Positions 56,463-64,000 of a stretch of 64,000 nt of DNA are shown here, in pieces. Under the pieces are notes generated by a model that worked only from the letters and a program-made list of their open reading frames with translations, ran no database searches and was not told the DNA's origin. The translations under genes and the position numbers were made by a program. Each line of letters starts with the position of its first letter. Within the stretch, counting starts at the first letter, position 1. This DNA comes from Cornus controversa (lineage: Eukaryota; Streptophyta; Magnoliopsida; Cornales; Cornaceae): contig CM048846.1 in assembly GCA_026545225.1 (NCBI GenBank), positions 40,001,501-40,065,500 on the forward strand. The letters run 5' to 3'.

Positions 56463-56670
56463 TTTCGATTGTGCAAAATGTGCATTTCGCACAATCGAAA
56501 TTTCGATTGATCGAAATACTATCGAAATGCTATCGAAGGAACTCACCTCTCGGGACTTTGCAATCTGTAGAGTTTTGTCAATTTTTCTCCAAATCTCGAT
56601 TGTGCGAAATGTGGATTTCCCACAATCGAGATTTCGATTGTGCGAAATGTCCATTTCGCACAATCGAAAT
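56463..56670. repeat. Palindromic repeat array, mainly TTGTGCGA version, internal to element C
   Basis: About nine units: ATTTCGCACAATCGAAAT (twice), ATCTCGATTGTGCGAAAT, TTCGATTGTGCGAAATG, TTTCCCACAATCGAGAT, TTTTCGATTGTGCAAAAT, one B-type TTCGATTGATCGAAAT, and half sites CTATCGAAAT and CTATCGAAG. It has the same position and flanks as 8619-9000 of element B. Confidence 0.9.
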
Positions 56671-56834
56671 GATGATTGCAGAATTGCTAATTTCACCTCA
56701 TTTGATACCTAGCTGTCTCTAATTCATAATACTTAGATACAAATTTGATTTGTATTAGAGGGACTTCATGGATGCATGATAGCTACCATGGCCGCGCCAA
56801 ATTGTACGTCTATGGCTTGACGCTTGGATCAGCT

Positions 56835-59800
56835 TTACGAGTCAACATAAATGGGATCCGTCAAATTGACGACATCCACATACTCCATTCTAGCTTGGTC
56901 ATTCACACATGATTTTAACCGTTGTCCATTGACTTTGAAAAATGTGCCTTCCTTAGTGTCTTTTAATTCCACCGCTCCATGAGGAGCAACAGAATGTACC
57001 AGAAATGGGCCATCCCATCAGGAGCGAAGCTTTCCTGGGAATAAACGGAGCCGGGAATTGTATAACCATACCTTTTGTCCCTGAGAAAATGTTTTGACTC
57101 GAATATTGCAATCATGAAAGGCCTTAGACCTTTCCTTGTAAATTTTAGCGTTTTCATACGCATCATGTCGCAATTCTTCCAATTCATTAACTTGAAGCCT
57201 TCGATTTGAGCCGGCTAATTTCATGTCAAAGTTGAACGCTTTACTGGCCCACATAGCCTTGTGCTCTAATTCCACCGGAAGATGGCAAGCTTTTCCATAT
57301 ACTAACCGGTAAGGTGACATTCCAATGGGAGTTTTATACGCAGTTTGGTAGGCCCATAGTGCATCATTTAAACATAATGACCAATCTTTCCTGTCAGGCC
57401 GAACTGTCTGTTCAAGAATATTCTTTATTTCCCTATTGGATACTTCCACTTATCCACTGGTTTGAGGATGGTAAGGGGTGGCTACTTTATGTATGACGGA
57501 GTATTTGGTGAGAAGGGTTCGGAGGAACCGATTACAGAAATGCTTACCTCCATCATTGATGAGGGCCCGTGGCGGCCCAAATCGACTAAATATATTAGCT
57601 TGTATAAATTTGACCACGACTGCGTGATCATTGGACTTGGTAGCCACAGCCTCTATCCATTTAGATACGTAGTCCACTGCCATAAGTATGTACTCATGAC
57701 CAAAGGATGATGGGAAGGGTCCCATAAAATCGATGCCCCATACATCAAATATCTTAACAATTAAAATGGGGTTGAGAGGCATCAAGTCTTTGCGGGACAT
57801 TGCACCAAGGCGCTGACATCGCTCACAAGAGCGGCAGAACAAATATGTGTCCCGATGAAGTGTTGGCCAGAAAAACCCGCATTGAAGGATTTTTGCTGCG
57901 ATTTTCTTTGCACTAAAATGTCCTCCACAAGCAAGTGTATGACAAAATTTTAAAATGCTTTGGAATTCAATGTCGGGGACACATTTTTAAATTAACTGAT
58001 CGGGGCAATATTTGAAGAGTTGAGGATCGTCCCAATAATATGATCTAGATTGGGAGAAGAAACGATCTTTCTCTTGCTTGGTCCAAGAGGCCGGAATTTT
58101 GCCGGTTGCCAAAAAATTGACAGTGTCCGCATACCAAGGAGTGCTCTCTTGAGAGACTACAAAAATTTGCTCATCTGGAAAGGATTCAGAAACTGGGAGT
58201 GGATCATTTATAGTCCCTATGATAATCCTAGAAAGGTGATCTGCCACTACATTTTTTGTTCCCTTTTTATCTCTAATCTCAAAATTAAACTCTTGTAACA
58301 AGAGTATCCATCAAATTAGTCGGGGTTTGGTGTCCTTCTTTGCCAAAAGATGACGAAGGGCAGCATGATCAGAATAGACAATGACCTTTGAACCTAAGAG
58401 ATAAGCTCAAAATTTGTCTAAGGCATACACCACAACAAGCAATTCCTTTTCTGTTGTGGTATAATTTATTTGGGCTTCGAAAAGTGTTTTGCTTGCATAA
58501 TAGATTGCATGAGGCAATTTATCCACACGTTGGCCTAAAACTGCACCCATTGCATAGTCGGATGCATCACACATCACCTTAAATGGGAGAGCCCAATTTA
58601 GAGGAATGAGTATTGGGGCTTGTGTAAGCAACGCGCGCAGCTTCTCAAAAGCTTCAAGGCATGCTGCATCAAAGGTAAAACAATACTATTTTTCAAGAAG
58701 GTGACACAATGGTCGAGAGATCTTACTAAAATCCTTGATGAAGCGACGGTAAAAACTGGCATACCTAAGGAATGAACGAATTTCTCTCACCGTTGATGGT
58801 GGAGGGAGTTTGGAAATAAGTTTAATCATGGCTTTGTCAACTTCTATTCCTCTTTTGGACACAATATGCCCTAGGACTATGCCTTCTTGAACCATGAAAT
58901 GGCTCTTTTCCCAACTGAGGATGAGATTTGTCTCTTGACATCGTGTAAGAACACGGGACAGATTATGGAGGCAAGATTCGAATGAAGGTCCAAAGACAGA
59001 AAAATCATCCATGAATACTTCCAAAAAGTTTTCCACCATATCAAAAAAGATAGACACCATACACCTTTGAAAAGTTGCAAGTGCATTGCACAACCCAAAA
59101 GGCATGCGTCTATAAGCGAATGTACCGAATAGACATGTGAAAGTGGTTTTCTCTTGGTCTCTCGGGTCTATGGCCACTTGATTGTATCCGGAATATCCAT
59201 CTAAAAAATAAAAGAAACTTTGGCCTGCTAGCCTCTCTAAGATTTGATCAATGAATGGGAGTGGGAAATGATCCTTCCTAGTTGCTAGGTTGAGTTTCCT
59301 ATAGTCTATGCACACTCTCCATCCTATGGTGGTGCGCTGAGGAACTAATTCACCCTTGTCATTTGGTTGTACAGTGATGCCTGATTTCTTGGGCACCACT
59401 TGAGTAGGGCTAACCCATTTGCTATCTGAGATGGGGTAAATGATTCCTGCATCTAACAATTTCACAACCTCCTTCATTACAACGTCTTTCATATTTGGAT
59501 TTAATTGACGTTGTGCCTCTCGTGAGGTCTTTGCATCTTCCTCCAAGTGTATGCGGTGCATACATATGGAAGGATCTATTCCCTTTAGATCAGCAACACT
59601 CCATCCTATGGCTTCTTTGTGCTCTTCAAGCACTTTGAGAAGTTCCCTCTCTTGTTCATTAGTGAGATTAGAGGCAATGATGACTGGGAGGGTCTTATTG
59701 CAGCCTAAGAAAACATACTTGAGAGTAGCTGGAAGAGGCTTAAGCTCAAGCTGTGGTGGGGATACGAGAGAAGGAGTTTGGGAAGCATTGGACAAAGGTG

Positions 59801-59852
59801 ACAAAGGTTCTCTGGGTGCTATCCATTTAGGGAAATTCATGATAGCTGTGGC
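56835..59852 (-). pseudogene. Element C pol: RT, RNase H and integrase
   Basis: The linker begins MNFPKWIAPRE just inside 59852; the first 18 residues of the open frame from 59906 belong to the adjacent LTR. The RT is open to 58686, with VCIDYRKLNLATRKDHFPLPFIDQ, MPFGLCNALATF, catalytic FMDDFSVFG, and thumb/connection (GIEVDKAMIKLISKLPPP). RNase H has MCDASDYAMGAVLGQR and VVADHLSR. The integrase has the zinc domain ([12 protein letters not shown]), core ([31 protein letters not shown]) with [12 protein letters not shown] and PYHPQTSG, a TAA at 57450, then [15 protein letters not shown] and the C-terminal region ending DPIYVDS, TAA at 56835. A few stops are all that break it. No chromodomain is present, as expected for Athila-type elements. 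Confidence 0.9.
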
Positions 59853-61247
59853 TGATGCGGCTAAACTGTGATTATATTGTAAGCTTAATTTTGCCCAATT
59901 TATCAAAATATAATTTAACCACTCGCAAGAGCACGAATCTTTGTAGATAAGGTTCTATATAGAGGGTATCGATCCCACAAGGACTAGTCGCAATTGTCTT
60001 AAAGGAAGATTAATTCTACTTTAATCCTAAAAACAGGTTTTTGAGTTTGTGTTTATAAACTATTGCATGAATGAAATGACAAGAAAAGTAAAGAGTTTAA
60101 AGTTGGGAGAGAGAACTAGGGTTGGTTTCCACCACTAGCCATTCACATGTTCATAAGTGTAGCAAGCATGGGATTCATTAATTAAATGCCTAACAATGTC
60201 ATTAGGCTTGTGACCTCAATGACATATCAAAAGATCAATGTGTGTGCTAACCTATCATAATCCATCTTCAACAAGCATAGCTCTTCAACCTAACTAACTA
60301 CCTAATTACTCTACTCTCTAAGTGAACACTACATGCATCCAAACTACCTTGTCTTGGCATGGTCTATACAAACTAACATCACACATTCATTTAAACACCA
60401 TTATCTAGCCATCATTTGCACTTCTTGTGGAATATGCAAATGTTGTGCATTCAAGTGACAAAATCTACTCTAAGACAAGAATAAATTCCATATCAAATGA
60501 ATATATATAAGAAATCTATTTGTGTACATAGTCACTAGGCTAAATAATCAACATTTAATTACAAATCCCAAGTGCTACAAAAAAGAACATGTTTACATGG
60601 CTAGGGCTTCAACAACACCCTAGTATGGAAGTTAGTTGCTCATGGTTGCCTTGCACCCTTCCATTGATGAAGAAAGTGAAGCTTCTTGGTCTAGTTCAGC
60701 TTCTCCTCTTCCTCTCCCGAAGGTCTCTCTTGAAGTATTCTGATGTGTCTTGAGAGATATATGAGATATGAGAGATATGGCCCTTTTTGTACTTTTTGGC
60801 TCCTTTTTCTCCCTTGGGGGCCCACCATATATATATATATATCAATATATATATCTCTTGTATCAAGAAGGCACCCAAAAGTCTTGTTCAAGTCAGACAA
60901 TCCCCCTAAGTCGTGCAAAAAAGGGGATTTTGTTGCAAGTGGGAAAACAGGTGAGCAAGTGGCCAAGTGGATTCTGCAGAATCTCGATTGATCGAGATTG
61001 GATCTCGATTGATCGAGATTTCGATCAATCGAAATGAGATCTCGATCAATCGAGATTTCGATTAATCGAGATCAACATCTCGATTGATCGAGATGCCTTT
61101 GGCTGCATTTTCTGATTTCTTCTCTTGACTGCAGAAAGCTTCAAACTTTGCTCCATTTACTCCAATACCTGCAAAACATCAAAAACACAAAAATACCGTA
61201 AACATATCTCGGTAAACGCAAAAATGGAACTAACATATGCAATAGAG
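59853..61247 (-). mobile_element. B-type LTR nested in element C, one end clipped
   Basis: It matches the LTRs of element B along its length. It starts at TGATGCGGCTAAAC (B has TGATGTGGTTGAAAC) and stops at CATATGCAATAGAGAG, about 35 bases short of the B terminus. No target duplication is seen. The flanks are gag on one side and the RT linker on the other, so the gag C-terminus and the whole protease expected between them are gone. That fits deletion or recombination after insertion rather than a simple solo LTR. Confidence 0.85.
60980..61094. repeat. Palindromic repeat array in the nested B-type LTR
   Basis: About six TTGATCGA-centred units. The array is cleaner than in element B (TTTCGATCAATCGAAAT intact where B has TTTCAATCAATCGAAAT). 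Confidence 0.9.
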
Positions 61248-62660
61248 AGGCATTAGCTAGTTGCCCTATTTGAGCTTCTAGCCTAGCCATAGATTGAGCA
61301 TTAGCTTCAAGCTTAGAAATTGATTGAGAATGTGACTGCAATATGTGGGTGTTAGCCTCAAGATTGCTTAGCACTCTTTCTTCAAAGCCTTGGCTTCTCG
61401 GAGGAGGTGGTGGAGGAATTTGGTAGTTAGATTTTTGATGGTACGGTTGAGGATTCGGCCTATATTGAGGCTGTTGAGATTGAGAATTGTAAGAATGTTG
61501 CCCTTGAAAAGATGGACCTGGTTCCTGAGATTTCCAAGAGAATGCAGGATGATTCTTGTACCCAGGATTGTATGTATTTGAGTACGGATCATTTATTGGT
61601 TTAAGGTACACGACATTCACTTGCTCTTGAGCATAATTGGGGGATTGACCGGCCATAGAACAATCTCGCACATAATGTGAAGTGCTATAGCAAAAAGAAA
61701 ACACCCATCCTGATTTGGAACAGGTTGGCTAGCAGTAGACAACCCACTCTTCATGAGTTGGTCAATTTTTCGAGTAAGGGCCTCTACTTGCATGACAACC
61801 TCATCTGACCTTGATAATTCAAACACTCACTTACTAGATTGGGTGTTTTTACCCTTTCGAGAAGAAGAGCGTTGAGATGAATTTTCACTTAGGCTCTCAA
61901 AGAGTCTCCATGCCTCATCTGGACTCTTAAGAAGGAATGTCCCTCCACACGAGGAATTTACCATTTGTCTATGTTGATCACTCAACCCATCATAGAAACT
62001 TTGCACTAGCTGCCATTTTGGGACAGCATGGTGTGGACATGACCCTAAAAGTTCTTTCAGTCTTTCCCATGTCTCATGGAATTGTTCTTGGCCAAGTTGA
62101 GTGAATCCGGTGATTGCTCGCCGAATATCACTTGTCTTTCCCATTGGGAAGTACTTTTTAAGGAATGCCTGGTGCATTTCCCCCCATGAACGAATGGAAT
62201 TAGGTTCTAAAGAGTTAAACCAATATTTGGCCTTATCTTTGAGGGAGAATGAAAATAACCGAAGCCTCAAGTCATCTTCTGAGAAATTTTGCAACCGGAG
62301 GGTTGAACAAACTTCAAGGAAGTCATCTAGATGCTTGTATGGGTCTTCGTTTGGAAGTCCATAAAAATAACTAAGAAGGTTGATGGTGGAGGACTTAATT
62401 TCAAAATGATTCGCCGCAATATTTGGAAATTGAATGCATGATGGCGAAGCATATGTAGTAGGAAGATAAAAATCCCTAAGAACCTCCCCTTGAGGAGGGT
62501 TGTATGGTGGTAGACCGGGGGGTTGTACATTGTTTGGATCCATGTTTTCAGTCCTAGGCAAAATAGGGTCCCTAGAGGTTCCTCTACGTTGTCTAAGTGT
62601 TCGTTCAAGTTCAATATTACATGGAAGCAAAGGAAGTGATAATGACCGTCTACCTAGCAT
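61248..62660 (-). pseudogene. Element C gag
   Basis: It starts MLGRRSLSLPLLPC at 62660, nearly the same start as the gag of element B. The capsid-like region is open to 61827 (EDDLRLRLFSFSLKDKAKYW, KKYFPMGKTSDIRRAI). A TGA follows NTQSSK, then a frameshift inside the zinc knuckle near 61700, after which C-YSTS-H-YVRD-C, the proline/glutamine-rich part and SKLEANAQSMARLEAQIGQL can be read up to 61248. The protease never appears because the B-type LTR begins there. Confidence 0.88.
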
Positions 62661-62882
62661 GCATCAATAGAACAAATCAAATTCAATCAAATGAACAATT
62701 TTAGGCTATATACTCACAAAAAGTCCAAGCTTCAATCTCGAGCTACACTGTGTGAGATATACCTAAAATTAAACAATTTGAGAGATAAGAACAAAATATA
62801 TACACAAAGGATAGAATAAATAAATTTCTAAACTAAGAATTAAATTAGACTTAATCCCTTAATGGTGACAATTATATCATAC

Positions 62883-62900
62883 TCCCCGGCAACGGCGCCA
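62883..62900 (-). other. Primer binding site of element C, tRNA-Asp
   Basis: Coding strand TGGCGCCGTTGCCGGGGA, 6 bases from the LTR, identical to element B. Confidence 0.93.
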
Positions 62901-62906
62901 AAATTT

Positions 62907-64000
62907 TGATGTGGCCAAAAATGTATTTATTTTTATAGCTTACTATTGCCTATCAAAATATAATTTAAACCACTCGCAAGAGAACGAATCTTTGTAGATA
63001 TGGTTCTTTATAGAGGGTATCGATCCCACAAGGAGTTTGGTTGAATTGCACTAAGAAGAGAGAATTTCCAATTTAATCCTAAAAATAGAATTTTGGTTTG
63101 AGTTTAACACTACTTTGTAGAATGTAAAAGCATTAAGTTTAAAACAAGTTGTAAAGTTGAGGGAGAGAGAACTATGGGTGGTTTCCACCTCTAGCCAATT
63201 GACATGTTCATTCATGTAGCTAATGGGATCTTCTACAAGTATATGCAACACAATGTCATTAGGCTTGTGACCTACAATGACATATCAAAAGATACATGTG
63301 ATTTCTAACTAAACATAGCCCATCTTTAATAAGCATAGTCTTTCAACCTATCTATTTATCATACCTTCTAAATGTACCTACTTGTGTCCGAACTACCCTA
63401 TCTTAGCATGGGTTATATAAGCAAGAAATACCACATTCCATTAAACACCATTACAAAGCCATCATTTACACTTTTTGTGAAAGTTGTAAATGTTGAGCAT
63501 TCAAAATGAAGCATTTCTACTCCAAGACAAGAGGAAGAAATAAAATCAAATGAATATATAGAAGAAGTTTACAAGTATTATACAAAACACTAGGCTAAGT
63601 AATCAACATGTACATATAGATCCCAAAATAGCTACAAAATGCACAAGTTACATGGCTAGGGGGTTCAACCACACCCTAGATGGAAAGTTAGTTGCTCATA
63701 GTAGACTTGCAATCCTCCATGGACAGAGATGTGAAGCTTCAAAGGTCTGGTTTTAGCTCCCTTTCTCTCCTTTCGAAAGTTATGTCTTCTCTTTCCCAAA
63801 AATATGCATATATCACCATCCACTTGTGTCCTTGGGTCCCACCTTGCATATATATATATATAGTTCACCTACTAGATATATATTCCCATCACATGGCTGT
63901 TTGAAGTCAGAAAATCCTCAAAAAGGACGTGCAAATATCATTCTTGGAGGCAAGTGGCAAGATAAGTGGGTAAGTGGCAGTCTGCAGAATTTTGATTCTG
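62907..64000 (-). repeat. 5' LTR of element C (cut by window edge)
   Basis: It starts TGATGTGGCCAAAAATG on the plus strand and follows 51539-52630 closely (scattered single-base differences and a TA-run length change near 63850). The window ends at the first unit of the palindromic array. Confidence 0.93.

Larger units (their letters stand above)
51539..64000 (-). mobile_element. Element C: Athila-like Ty3/gypsy element with a nested LTR, right end outside window
   Basis: LTRs are 51539-52889 and 62907-64000 (continuing). Coding order on the minus strand: LTR, tRNA-Asp primer site (62883-62900), gag (62660-61248), B-type LTR (61247-59853), RT-RNase H-integrase (59852-56835), palindromic array (56670-56463), third reading frame (55926-54694), noncoding 3' region with internal polypurine tract, polypurine tract (52903-52890), LTR. 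The compared LTR parts differ only at scattered bases, so the insertion is recent. It sits in the Harbinger element. Protease and the gag C-terminus are missing where the B-type LTR lies. Confidence 0.9.

Noticed and set aside
56157-56722. Frames on both strands across the internal array of element C
   Set aside because: They translate the palindromic repeats themselves (SIVRNAHFAQS-type repeats) and appear on both strands because the units are palindromic.

Overview
This window looks like nuclear DNA of a flowering plant made almost entirely of nested, decaying transposable elements. I find no intact host gene and no tRNA, rRNA or CRISPR locus. The plant assignment rests on Ty3/gypsy chromoviruses of Tekay/Del type (tRNA-iMet primer site, C-terminal chromodomain-like segment), Athila-like elements with a tRNA-Asp primer site, a PIF/Harbinger element with a HARBI1-like transposase, a TRIM, and an endogenous caulimovirid fragment. 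The species cannot be named from this sequence.

Layout. (1) 1-18657: chromovirus A on the minus strand. Its 3' LTR runs off the left edge and its 5' LTR is 16318-18657. A 555-bp TRIM (1948-2502) sits in its integrase. A whole Athila-like element, B (3508-13720, target duplication CTGGT), sits between its RNase H and integrase. (2) 18658-20255: unclassified sequence, then an endogenous caulimovirid RNase H fragment. (3) 20256-26329: Athila-like remnant D on the plus strand, containing a 3.2-kb solo LTR, E (21742-24931, duplication GATTA). (4) 26330-35737: chromovirus H on the plus strand. Its 5' LTR is split by a 4.1-kb solo LTR, F (27512-31644, duplication TGTTA), and its pol is cut off in integrase. 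(5) 35738-44473: chromovirus G on the minus strand, with a truncated 3' LTR abutting H. (6) 44474-48731: AT-rich sequence with diverged local duplications and a 195-bp solo LTR (duplication GTCAC). (7) 48732-51538: left part of a PIF/Harbinger element with convergent transposase and Myb/NAM-type genes, interrupted by (8) 51539-64000: Athila-like element C on the minus strand, itself carrying a B-type LTR (59853-61247) and running off the right edge.

How the parts relate. B keeps an open gag-protease frame but has lost RT-RNase H-integrase. C keeps RT-RNase H-integrase (broken by stops) but has lost the gag end and protease. Both carry a third reading frame downstream of pol, where an envelope-like gene sits in Athila; it encodes a protein resembling the 'putative plant transposon protein' family. 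Both also carry a duplicated 14-nt polypurine tract.

The most unusual signal is a set of short palindromic repeat arrays. In B and C they occur both in the LTR and between pol and the third frame. Their central bases differ between elements (TTGATCGA in B, TTGTGCGA in C) but mostly agree between the two sites of one element. A third version, TGCATCGA, is in the LTR of G, and an isolated locus at 19221-19440 mixes versions. A second striking structure is an eight-unit array of hairpins in LTR F whose flanking arms change from unit to unit yet mostly stay complementary.
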